Source of the DNA: Desulfonispora thiosulfatigenes DSM 11270
GTDB lineage: Bacteria; Bacillota; Peptococcia; Peptococcales; Desulfonisporaceae
Direction: 5' to 3'
Assembly (NCBI RefSeq): GCF_900176035.1
Contig: NZ_FWWT01000016.1
Location: 142,409 to 206,408, forward strand
DNA: 64,000 bases
Shown here: positions 56,086 to 64,000 of the stretch, in pieces
Position numbering within the stretch: position 1 is the first letter of the stretch
Layout: the number at the start of each line of letters is the position of its first letter
Translations under genes and position numbers: made by a program
Notes under the pieces: generated by a model
What the model saw: only the letters and a program-made list of their open reading frames with translations
What the model was told of the DNA's origin: nothing
Databases searched by the model: none

Positions 56086-57399
56086 TTATTCGGATTTTAG
56101 TCCATTATAGTCATTAGAAATATTTTTTCGCATATAAATGCTTGAGATAATACCAATTGTTGCTGCATTAATGACAAGCTGTGAACCGCTATAACTTACA
56201 AAAGGTAACCCCATGGCACTTAGCGGTACTAGCCCTAAATTCATAGATACATTCCATAAAAACTGAACAGCGAGAATAGAAACAAAACCACTTATTAATA
56301 ACTTGGCATAATTAATTTTTACTTGTCTGGCTATACGTGCAATACGTATTAGAAATATAACAATAAAAGCAATAAGCAAAATACTTGCTATCCAACCAAA
56401 TGTATATGTAATAAAGGCAAAAACAAAATCTGTATGGATATTAGGTATTAATTGGGGATTAAATGTAAAACCTTTTCCAAAAATCCCTGAATCAGAAATT
56501 ATTTTACTTAACTGAATCTTTAAATAACCTCCTCCAAGTGGATCAGCTTCAGGGTTTAAAAATGTAAGTAGTCTAGTTAGTTGATAAGGTTTGGTGATAA
56601 TAGAGAGCATTAGTATTACCATTGATACACCTGATATTAAGATAATTTTTTTTAAATCTGCACCTGAAACAATCATGACAACCATACAGGCTATGGCATA
56701 TATAGCTCCCGTTGAAATTGAAGGAGATGCTAAAATTAAAATTAGTGGTAATGCGGATAATATAAAACCTTGCAACATTTTACGCTTATTATTCCAGTCC
56801 CATTTATTAAAGATACCTGCTAGGGCTACTATAAACAATAAGGGGCTAACTGATACAAAGTTAATGCTAAAAGGACCAAGAATTAACCAACTCCTACTGC
56901 CATTTAATTGAATTCCATATAAAATTGTAATGGCAAGAATTAAAAGAGCTCCTAGATAAATGTGTTTAGAATATTTTTCAAGTTTTCTATAATCAAAAAA
57001 GTACAAACATATAAAAGTAATTAAACTTATAAATGAAAAGAGCAAACTATTTTGAAATATATGAATATCATATGTAAGTAAACTTTGTCTTTGGATAAAA
57101 TACATTGCTAATAATCCTATATTGATAAAGATAAAGGAAAATAATAAAATGCTCCATTCAGGTTTTCTCCTATGAACTTGATTCAGTTGTTTTCCGATAA
57201 TGTCAGCATCACCCATTTGAGCAATGGCCTTCCTGATAGCTTCTTTTTCAGAAGAACCTTGTGTTAGATATTGTTCTGAAATTTCCCTGATATGATCTTC
57301 TAATTCTAGCTTTATATCTTGATGAACATCACGAAACTTAACTTGTGAGCATATTTCACGAATATATTCTTGGATATTTTTATTGTGATTTAAATCCAT
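56086..57399 (-). CDS. HAAS-domain / FtsW-RodA-SpoVE (SEDS) fusion membrane protein
   Basis: A 437-residue protein. Residues 1-75 form a cytoplasmic HAAS/permease-prefix domain (IQEYIREICSQVKFRDVHQD, then LELEDHIREI and AIAQMGDADIIG). About ten transmembrane helices of the SEDS family follow, with SRSWLILGPFSINFV, HTDFVFAFITYTFGW (the conserved Asp) and GLPFVSYSGSQL. The usual QPSE motif reads NFVSVSP, so polymerase activity is uncertain. It overlaps a PadR-type regulator gene by ten bases, a common pairing with HAAS proteins. It may be a regulated accessory glycan polymerase or a sensor. Confidence 0.85.
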   Translation of the reverse strand: MDLNHNKNIQEYIREICSQVKFRDVHQDIKLELEDHIREISEQYLTQGSSEKEAIRKAIAQMGDADIIGKQLNQVHRRKPEWSILLFSFIFINIGLLAMYFIQRQSLLTYDIHIFQNSLLFSFISLITFICLYFFDYRKLEKYSKHIYLGALLILAITILYGIQLNGSRSWLILGPFSINFVSVSPLLFIVALAGIFNKWDWNNKRKMLQGFILSALPLILILASPSISTGAIYAIACMVVMIVSGADLKKIILISGVSMVILMLSIITKPYQLTRLLTFLNPEADPLGGGYLKIQLSKIISDSGIFGKGFTFNPQLIPNIHTDFVFAFITYTFGWIASILLIAFIVIFLIRIARIARQVKINYAKLLISGFVSILAVQFLWNVSMNLGLVPLSAMGLPFVSYSGSQLVINAATIGIISSIYMRKNISNDYNGLKSE

Positions 57400-57734
57400 G
57401 AAAAAACCTCCCTCGTTAAAATTTTATCAACTGTTGAACGGAATGTAACCCACTCTTGTTGTTTTTCTTTTAATTCAGATTTGCCTTTAGTAGTTAGACG
57501 GTAATATTTCCTTTGTCTACTGCCTTCTTCACCGCACCAGTAGGATTCAACCATATCTTTTGACTCTAATGAGTGGAGAATAGGATAAAGAGTTCCTTCT
57601 TTAAAACTAAAGATACTATTGGATTCCTTTTCAATTTCTTTAATCATCTGATAACCATACATAGGTTCACGGTTAAGCATGCTTAGTACTAAAACTACTG
57701 TACTGCCTTTTAGCATTTCCTTATTTATTTGCAT
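57390..57734 (-). CDS. PadR family transcriptional regulator
   Basis: A 114-residue winged-helix protein. The PadR signature GSTVVLVLSMLNREPMYGYQM is followed by the wing (YPILHSLESKDMVESYW, then RKYYRLTTKG). Short C-terminal helix for dimerisation. GGAGG precedes the ATG. It probably controls its own operon with the SEDS fusion gene; a candidate operator lies directly upstream. Confidence 0.92.
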   Translation of the reverse strand: MQINKEMLKGSTVVLVLSMLNREPMYGYQMIKEIEKESNSIFSFKEGTLYPILHSLESKDMVESYWCGEEGSRQRKYYRLTTKGKSELKEKQQEWVTFRSTVDKILTREVFSWI

Positions 57735-57756
57735 TGGTTTTACCTCCTCCCATAAT

Positions 57757-57773
57757 ACATAGAATATCTATAC
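57757..57773. promoter_or_regulatory. Candidate PadR operator
   Basis: Inverted repeat ATAGA-ATA-TCTAT (57759-57771), 25 bp upstream of the padR start on the minus strand. Nearby TATCTA repeats add a second half-site near 57780. Confidence 0.4.
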
Positions 57774-57833
57774 ATCGGGTATCTAGGCATAATTATAAAA
57801 GATTTTCTTTAATTAAGCAATAGGGTTAAATAA

Positions 57834-58316
<483 letters not shown>

Positions 58317-58405
58317 ATAAAGAAATGAGCCTTCTATTTTGACAGTTGTAGCCCTATCAACAGTAAATACACAAAGAACAATATTATAAAAAAATCTAAC
58401 AAGAC

Positions 58406-58437
58406 AAAGAGCTCAGCTGTTAACAGCCGAGCTCTTT
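58406..58437. terminator. Bidirectional terminator
   Basis: AAAGAGCTC (58406-58414) pairs with GAGCTCTTT (58429-58437), with inner GCTGT/ACAGC. It overlaps the stop of the CooC-like remnant. Confidence 0.7.
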
Positions 58438-58920
58438 ACATAAGTTTTGATATATTTGTTTGCCTAGTTTTAAAAGTTCAGGATTATTTTCCCACACGGT
58501 TTCTCCGTTTAAGTCAGCTTGGATAATGGTTTCTGTAAAAGGTATCACGGCTAAAATTGGTAGGTCTATATTTTTTTGAAAAAATCCTTCAGCACTAGGA
58601 CGAACTTTATTTGCAATAGCAAAAATTTTAGTTACCCCTAAATCTTTAGCAAGCGGGACGATTGAGTGCGCCGTTTGAATACTTCTTTGACCTGGCTCTA
58701 CTACTACAATAAAGGCATCTACAGAGCCTGCGATAGGAGGCCTGATACCAATATGAACATCAACTCCCTGAACAGTAAAGAATGAACCATTAGCCTTTCC
58801 AATAGCTGTTAGGAATTCCTTTAAGCTTTCTCCACAATATTTTAAACCTTCTGGGGACATTAAAGAGAATTTAGCTAAAGAATGAGCAGAGCAAACAGTA
58901 GCTACTACAAGAACATTGTG
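58420..58920 (-). pseudogene. Remnant of a CooC/MinD-type ATPase, P-loop lost
   Basis: The readable part from ATG 58860 (146 residues) matches the C-terminal half of CooC-like nickel-insertion ATPases: VDAFIVVVEPGQRSIQTAHS, then KIFAIANKVRPSAEG and LAVIPFTETI. The frame stays open upstream to a TAG at about 58896-58898 beyond the segment AFLIKYLKHNVLVVATVCSAHSL, which resembles a compressed N-terminal half. No GKGGVGKT loop can be found. It is most likely decayed. No carbon monoxide dehydrogenase gene is in the window. Exact 5' limit unclear. Confidence 0.65.
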
Positions 58921-59023
58921 TTTTAAATATTTAATTAGAAATGCGACTAGCTAGAAAGCAGGACTTTTAAATAATAAAGAGAATTAGAAACTTGAGACTT
59001 CAATATTTTAGGAAGGTGTAGCC

Positions 59024-60058
59024 TTGGAAATTAGAGAATATATAGAACAACGGGAAAAGGAAAATTTGTCTTCATTTGCTAAATTAGCAATTAAATCTAA
59101 AGGTAGGGCTATCTTTGAACCTGAAGATCCCATTAGAACTTGTTTTATGAGAGATAGAGATAGGGTAATTCATTCTAAAGCATTTCGCAGGTTAAAACAT
59201 AAAACGCAAGTATACATTTCTCCTGGTAATGATCACTTTCGCACTAGACTTACTCATACTTTAGAAGTAAATCAAATTGCTAAAACTATTGGAAAAGGAT
59301 TGCGACTAAATGAAGATTTAATTGAAGCAATAGCGCTAGCTCATGATGTAGGACATACCCCATTTGCACACTCAGGGGAGGAAGTATTAAATGAACTTAT
59401 GACAGATGGATTTAGGCATAATGAAAATAGCGTCAGAGTTTTAACTGAAGTCGAGCAAAGAAGTGAAGGAAGAGGTCTTAATTTAAGTAAAGAAGTACTT
59501 GATGGTGTGTTAAATCATCGAGGATTTGATAAAGATATAAATAGAGCCGAGACCCTTGAAGGACAAGTAGTTAGACTTAGTGATAAGGTTGCTTATGTGC
59601 AACATGATATTGATGATAGCATTAGAGGTGGAATATTACGAAAGTGCGATTTACCTAAAGAACCATTAGAAATTTTAGGGGAAAGCCATAGTGCAAGAAT
59701 AACCACATTAGTAACAGATGCGATTAAGCACGGATTTCATGAATTGGAAAATAGCAAAGAGCCGAAGATAAATCTCAGTCCAAAAATTAAGAAAGCATTA
59801 ATTGATCTTAGGACATTTATGTTCGAACATATTTATAATGGAGAAGTTTGTTCTAAAGAAAGAGAAAGTGCGATGTATGTTATAGAGCATTTATTTAAAT
59901 ACTATAAAAAGAATCCAGAAAGGTTACCATTATTTTATCAAACAATTGCAAAAACAGAAGGAATCGAAAGAGGAGTTGCTGATTATATCTCAGGTATGAG
60001 TGATAATTATTGTGTCACTATATTTAAAGAGTTAGTGATACCTCGTTCTTTTTTGTGA
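59024..60058 (+). CDS. dgt: Deoxyguanosinetriphosphate triphosphohydrolase-like HD protein
   Basis: A 344-residue HD-domain hydrolase. Metal motifs are RLTHTLEVNQIA, ALAHDVGHTPFAHSGEEVL and the late Asp in LSDKVAYVQHDIDD. Bacterial relatives hydrolyse dNTPs to deoxynucleosides and triphosphate. TTG 59024 follows GGAAGGTG. It stands just upstream of yqxD-dnaG-sigA, a frequent order in Clostridia. Confidence 0.9.
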   Translation: MEIREYIEQREKENLSSFAKLAIKSKGRAIFEPEDPIRTCFMRDRDRVIHSKAFRRLKHKTQVYISPGNDHFRTRLTHTLEVNQIAKTIGKGLRLNEDLIEAIALAHDVGHTPFAHSGEEVLNELMTDGFRHNENSVRVLTEVEQRSEGRGLNLSKEVLDGVLNHRGFDKDINRAETLEGQVVRLSDKVAYVQHDIDDSIRGGILRKCDLPKEPLEILGESHSARITTLVTDAIKHGFHELENSKEPKINLSPKIKKALIDLRTFMFEHIYNGEVCSKERESAMYVIEHLFKYYKKNPERLPLFYQTIAKTEGIERGVADYISGMSDNYCVTIFKELVIPRSFL

Positions 60059-60280
60059 AATTAATATATTTTAGAGTAATTTTAATAAAAACTTGCCTAA
60101 ATAGTATGAAAAAGGAAAAAAACACGTTTTAATTTGTAAATTTTAGCATATAATATATTTATCCATTATATACAAAAATTTACCTTTTGCCAAGAAGATT
60201 TTTTTATAGCAGGAAATATTAAAGTAATAGAGAATAATAGTTATCCGTAGAATTAAATTTTAGTAGAGAAATGAGGAAAA

Positions 60281-60718
60281 ATGAATATTTATGTAGATGC
60301 TGATGCTTGTCCTGTAAAAGACATTATTATTGATCTTGGACAAAAGTATAAGGTAAAGGTTGTTATCGTGTGTAGTATTAGTCATTATTCTAAGGCACTT
60401 GAAAATGTTGAAAGTATTATTGTTGATAATGTTCCTCAAGCTGCTGATATGGCTATTATTAATAAAATTAAAGAAAATGATATTGTCATTACCCAGGATT
60501 ACGGGTTAGCTTCTATTGCTTTAGCTAAGAAATGTAAAGTGCTGCATCATACAGGTAAACCATATACAAATGAAAATATTGACAATTTATTATTAAACAG
60601 GCATATTTCAAGTAAAATCAGAAGAGCTGGAGGAAAGACAAAAGGTCCAAAGGCATTCACTGAAGTAGATCGGGAAAGGTTTAGAATGGCTTTATCAGGA
60701 CTTTTGGATAAAAAATAA
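60281..60718 (+). CDS. yqxD: YaiI/YqxD family protein (UPF0178, DUF188)
   Basis: A 145-residue PIN-like protein. The N-terminus MNIYVDADACPVKDII, the central ITQDYGLA and the C-terminal RRAGGKTKGPKAFT are the family signatures; conserved Asp residues suggest nuclease-type metal binding, but no activity is established. The yqxD-dnaG-sigA order matches Bacillus. Confidence 0.9.
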   Translation: MNIYVDADACPVKDIIIDLGQKYKVKVVIVCSISHYSKALENVESIIVDNVPQAADMAIINKIKENDIVITQDYGLASIALAKKCKVLHHTGKPYTNENIDNLLLNRHISSKIRRAGGKTKGPKAFTEVDRERFRMALSGLLDKK

Positions 60719-60837
60719 AAAAGTAAAAATCCTTCGTTGTTAAAAAAATATCATTATTTAAGTTTTCTTTAAATCAGTAGCAGGAATAATGCAAAATATG
60801 GCGAATTTTGTTACATAGTAGGATGAAGGTGATTTTT

Positions 60838-62637
60838 ATGAAAGGTTATATACCACAGGAGATAATCGATGAAATTACTGCCCGCGCTGATATTGTAGAG
60901 GTAATTAAAGAATTTATACCTTTAAAAAAGGAAGGCAGGAACTTTAAAGGATTATGTCCATTTCATCATGAGAAAACTCCTTCTTTCACGGTTTCAGCGG
61001 AGAAACAAATCTTTCATTGTTTTGGATGTGGTGTCGGAGGAAATGTGTATAGCTTTTTAATGAAAATGGATAATATTAGCTTTCCAGAAAGCATAAAAAG
61101 ACTAGGAGAAAAAACAGGAGTCGCTATCCCTGAAACAGAAATAAGTGCTAGTGAAAAGAACAAAATAACTAAGCGAGAACGACTTTTTAAAATCAATGAC
61201 CTTACTTCTAGATTTTATCATAAAATATTGGTTGATTCAAAGCAAGGAAAATTAGCCAGAGAATATTTACAAAAAAGAGGTATAAATCTTGAAACAATTA
61301 ATAAATTTAAAATTGGTTATGCCATAGATTCATGGGATAGTCTTTTGAAATTTATGATGAAAAAAGACATTAAACCTCAGGAACTTTTAGATTTAGGATT
61401 AATCTCACCGCGTAAAAGTGGTAATGGGTATTATGATCGCTTTAGAGGAAGATTGATTTTTCCTATTTGGGATAGTAGGGGAGGGGTAGTGGCTTTTGGG
61501 GCTAGGATATTAGGTCAAGGTGAACCTAAGTATCTTAATTCACCTGATACACCTCTATTTAACAAAAGTTATCATTTATATGGCATAAATCTAGCTAAAA
61601 ATAATATTAGAGATAAGGATATGGCATTAATTGTTGAGGGATATATGGATGTTATAGCCTGTTATCAGCATGGGGTAAAAAATGCTGTTGCTTCATTAGG
61701 TACAGCATTTACCAAATATCAAGCAAACCTTTTAATGCGTTATAGCTATAATCTTGGTATTTGTTACGATGCAGATGCTGCAGGTTCTAAAGCTAGTTTA
61801 AGAGGTTTAGATGTTTTATCTGATTTAGGATGCAATGTGAGCGTAATTAATTTACCTAAGGGATTAGATCCGGATGAATATTTACAAAAAGAAGGCAAAG
61901 ATGGTTTAGAACTATTAATTAAAGATGGACAAAGTTTAATAGAATATAAACTAACCCATTCCATGGAAAATAATGAAATTATTGCGATCCAAGGAAAATT
62001 AAAAGTTATTGAAGATCTAGCAGAAGACTTGCTCAAAATGAAAAGTTTTGTTTTGCGGCAAGGAGCAATTGATTTAATTAGTAAAAAATTAGGATTACCT
62101 TCTGAAACAATTATTAGTGAATTAAAAAAAATTAATCAAGAAGTAAAGAAAGCTTATAATTTTCGGGATACTAAAGATAATCAGAGAGATAATAAGACTA
62201 TAAACTATGACCATTTTAATAAGGTGGAAATCTTAACCTTAAAATTAATTATTGAAAATAATAAGTTGTTTACTGAAATCGAAAATGTAGGTGGAGCTAA
62301 ACTTTTTACATCTACCTTACAAGAATTTTATCAAGAAATTTACAAATTATATCTAGAAACAGGCGAAGTGAGCAGCAGTAATTTCTCTGAAAATAAATAT
62401 AGTAATTTATTTGCCTACATTATGATGCAAGAAAATAAAGCTAGTAATATAAAAAAGGCATTTTTTGATTATCTAAAGAATTTAAGATTACTTTTTTTAG
62501 AGACAGAATATAATGCTAAAAAAACTAAGTTACAAGAAGCTGAAAAAAACGGAAATGTAGATGAGTTAAACAAGCTTCTTTTTGATATAGATACAATTTT
62601 GCAAGAGAAAAAAGTTATTGATACCCTAGGAGGGTGA
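60838..62637 (+). CDS. dnaG: DNA primase
   Basis: Makes RNA primers for replication. The zinc domain has C40, H43, C61 and C64 (CPFHHE, then HCFGCG). The catalytic core contains the TOPRIM motifs VEGYMDVIA and YDADAAG; a C-terminal helicase-binding region (about 440-599) follows. ATG 60838 follows GAAGGTGA; an earlier in-frame TTG lacks a site. 599 residues, normal. The sigA gene starts nine bases later, forming the macromolecular-synthesis operon. Confidence 0.96.
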   Translation: MKGYIPQEIIDEITARADIVEVIKEFIPLKKEGRNFKGLCPFHHEKTPSFTVSAEKQIFHCFGCGVGGNVYSFLMKMDNISFPESIKRLGEKTGVAIPETEISASEKNKITKRERLFKINDLTSRFYHKILVDSKQGKLAREYLQKRGINLETINKFKIGYAIDSWDSLLKFMMKKDIKPQELLDLGLISPRKSGNGYYDRFRGRLIFPIWDSRGGVVAFGARILGQGEPKYLNSPDTPLFNKSYHLYGINLAKNNIRDKDMALIVEGYMDVIACYQHGVKNAVASLGTAFTKYQANLLMRYSYNLGICYDADAAGSKASLRGLDVLSDLGCNVSVINLPKGLDPDEYLQKEGKDGLELLIKDGQSLIEYKLTHSMENNEIIAIQGKLKVIEDLAEDLLKMKSFVLRQGAIDLISKKLGLPSETIISELKKINQEVKKAYNFRDTKDNQRDNKTINYDHFNKVEILTLKLIIENNKLFTEIENVGGAKLFTSTLQEFYQEIYKLYLETGEVSSSNFSENKYSNLFAYIMMQENKASNIKKAFFDYLKNLRLLFLETEYNAKKTKLQEAEKNGNVDELNKLLFDIDTILQEKKVIDTLGG

Positions 62638-62645
62638 TAAAAAAG

Positions 62646-63743
62646 ATGAACAAAGAAATGAAAGTAGAAACGGTAAAAGAACTTATTGTAAAAGGTAAAA
62701 AAAATGGAAGTCTTACTTACAAGGAAATCATGGATGCTTTACAAGGAGTAGAATTAAATCCTGACCAAATAGATGATATCTATGAACAATTTTCGACTAT
62801 GGGTATAGAAGTAGTAGGTAAGGAAGAAGCACAAGAAGATAAAGACTCGACAGATAAAGAAGATGACGAAGACGAAGAAGAGGTCGAATTAGATTTATCT
62901 GTCCCTGAAGGTATTGGCATTGATGATCCAGTAAGAATGTACTTAAAGGAAATTGGTAGAGTACCTTTATTGACCGCAGAAAAAGAAGTAAAGCTTGCTC
63001 TTTTAATGGAAGAAGGAGACGAAGCAGCTAAAAGGGAATTATGTGAAGCAAACTTAAGGCTAGTTGTTAGTATAGCTAAAAGATATGTAGGGCGCGGTAT
63101 GTTGTTTTTAGATTTAATTCAAGAAGGTAATCTTGGCCTCATAAAAGCTGTAGAAAAGTTTGATTATCGTAAAGGTTTTAAGTTTAGTACTTATGCAACT
63201 TGGTGGATCAGGCAAGCTATAACTAGAGCTATCGCTGACCAAGCACGTACTATTCGGATACCTGTTCATATGGTAGAAACGATTAATAAACTTATTCGTA
63301 TATCTCGTCATCTTTTGCAAGAACTTGGTAGAGAACCAACTCCTGAAGAGATTTCAGTAGAAATGGAAATACCTGTGGAAAGAGTTAGAGAAATACTGAA
63401 AATTGCTCAAGAACCAGTTTCTTTAGAGACTCCAATTGGTGAAGAAGAAGATAGTCATCTTGGTGATTTTATTGAAGATGAAGACGCACCAGCACCAGCT
63501 GAAGCAGCATCATACATTCTTTTAAGAGAACAATTAGAAGGTGTATTAGATTCTTTAACTCCAAGAGAAGAAAAGGTATTAAGACTACGTTTTGGTTTAG
63601 ATGACGGACGTTCAAGGACATTAGAGGAAGTTGGTCAAGAATTTGGGGTTACGAGAGAAAGAATTAGACAAATTGAAGCCAAGGCTTTAAGAAAACTAAG
63701 ACATCCTAGTAGAAGCCGTAAATTAAAAGATTATTTAGATTAA
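62646..63743 (+). CDS. sigA: RNA polymerase primary sigma factor SigA/RpoD
   Basis: A 365-residue housekeeping sigma factor. An acidic N-terminal region 1.1 (about 60-85), region 1.2 ([17 protein letters not shown]), region 2.4 ([17 protein letters not shown]) and region 4.2 ([20 protein letters not shown]) are all intact. ATG 62646 is preferred, with AGGAGGG about eleven bases upstream; GTG 62634 lies in that site. The many TTGACA-17-TATAAT promoters in the window fit its recognition helices. Confidence 0.97.
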   Translation: MNKEMKVETVKELIVKGKKNGSLTYKEIMDALQGVELNPDQIDDIYEQFSTMGIEVVGKEEAQEDKDSTDKEDDEDEEEVELDLSVPEGIGIDDPVRMYLKEIGRVPLLTAEKEVKLALLMEEGDEAAKRELCEANLRLVVSIAKRYVGRGMLFLDLIQEGNLGLIKAVEKFDYRKGFKFSTYATWWIRQAITRAIADQARTIRIPVHMVETINKLIRISRHLLQELGREPTPEEISVEMEIPVERVREILKIAQEPVSLETPIGEEEDSHLGDFIEDEDAPAPAEAASYILLREQLEGVLDSLTPREEKVLRLRFGLDDGRSRTLEEVGQEFGVTRERIRQIEAKALRKLRHPSRSRKLKDYLD

Positions 63744-63761
63744 AATAATTTTAAAATATAG

Positions 63762-63790
63762 TTGACTTATTAACTAGAAATACGTATAAT
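63762..63790 (+). promoter_or_regulatory. Promoter of the terminal tRNA genes
   Basis: TTGACT at 63762-63767, 17 bp spacer, TATAAT at 63785-63790. Confidence 0.85.
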
Positions 63791-63820
63791 GAATCTTGTC
63801 GCGGTAACCACTGCGACTTA

Positions 63821-63895
63821 GGGCCTATAGCTCAGTGGTAGAGCATCCGGCTCATAACCGGATGGTCCCTGGTTCGAACCCAGGTGGGCCCACCA
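63821..63895 (+). tRNA. tRNA with anticodon CAT, probably tRNA-Ile2
   Basis: Acceptor GGGCCTA/TGGGCCC, anticodon loop CTCATAA, CCA encoded. The GGCTCATAACC arm is typical of the isoleucine tRNA whose C34 is changed to lysidine by TilS, rather than of elongator Met (GGTTCATACC). It is not an initiator. Automatic annotation may call it tRNA-Met. Confidence 0.85.
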
Positions 63896-63912
63896 TTTGA
63901 AATTTTCATATT

Positions 63913-63989
63913 GGCCCGTTGGAGAAGTGGCTGAACTCACTAGCCTTTCACGCTAGCACTCAGGGGTTCGAATCCCCTACGGGTCACCA
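63913..63989 (+). tRNA. tRNA-Glu(TTC)
   Basis: Acceptor GGCCCGT/ACGGGTC, anticodon loop CTTTCAC with TTC, CCA encoded. Confidence 0.93.
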
Positions 63990-64000
63990 TTTTGGGCGAT

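Overview
The window is one 64 kb stretch of a low-GC (about one third G+C by eye) genome. Gene content and order point to an anaerobic, endospore-forming member of the Firmicutes (Clostridia, probably Peptococcales-like). Evidence includes an alpha/beta SASP gene, Spo0F, LonB, a GerM-type lipoprotein, CdaA, PPDK with its regulatory protein, and orders shared with Bacillus: gerM-racE-rph-ysnA-ysnB, tig-clpX-lonB-lonA-ysxC, cdaA-cdaR-glmM, acpS-alr-ndoAI-ndoA, tsaE-tsaB-rimI-tsaD and yqxD-dnaG-sigA. Nearly all genes lie on the + strand. This looks like core chromosome with small accessory islands.

Layout: 1-8.9 kb holds the end of a phenylacetate-CoA ligase gene, an ACT-domain protein, lgt, a GerMN lipoprotein, a cell-wall amidase, murI, rph, an XTP pyrophosphatase and a phosphodiesterase. 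9.1-9.9 kb is an eight-tRNA operon. 10-18.5 kb is protein quality control (tig, clpP, clpX, lonB, lon, engB) with a SASP gene on the opposite strand. 18.5-23.2 kb has small membrane proteins, an orphan 600-residue protein and DUF881-Sbp-DUF881. 23.4-30.7 kb covers c-di-AMP synthesis, glmM, acpS, nnr, alr and the EndoAI/EndoA toxin-antitoxin pair. 30.8-42.4 kb has a glutamine-amidotransferase-like hydrolase, tex, a peptide/nickel-type ABC importer with a methyltransferase, a Nif3-like protein, an amidohydrolase and spo0F. 42.7-46.2 kb is the t6A modification operon and a PHP phosphatase. 46.3-47.8 kb is an unusual island without long ORFs. 47.8-53.6 kb has serine dehydratase, a CcpN-like regulator, the PPDK regulator and ppdK. 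53.9-58.9 kb is accessory: a diguanylate cyclase, a PadR/SEDS-fusion pair and two decayed genes. 59-64 kb has dgt, yqxD, dnaG, sigA and two tRNAs.

The strongest new observations are in or near 42.5-47.8 kb. (1) Four tandem paralogous 36-37-residue membrane proteins lie behind near-perfect clostridial Rex operators, suggesting a redox-controlled microprotein family. (2) A cluster of about nine same-orientation DnaA-box-like 9-mers lies in 260 bp with no dnaA gene beside it. (3) A pseudoknot-forming non-coding RNA candidate sits between spo0F and tsaE. Elsewhere, lon and the XTP pyrophosphatase gene carry single-base homopolymer frameshifts. Three genes have a good ribosome binding site followed by ATA or ATT instead of ATG, which may be sequence error or real near-cognate starts. 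A DUF169 gene appears to have lost its middle between two repeats coding for the same short peptide.
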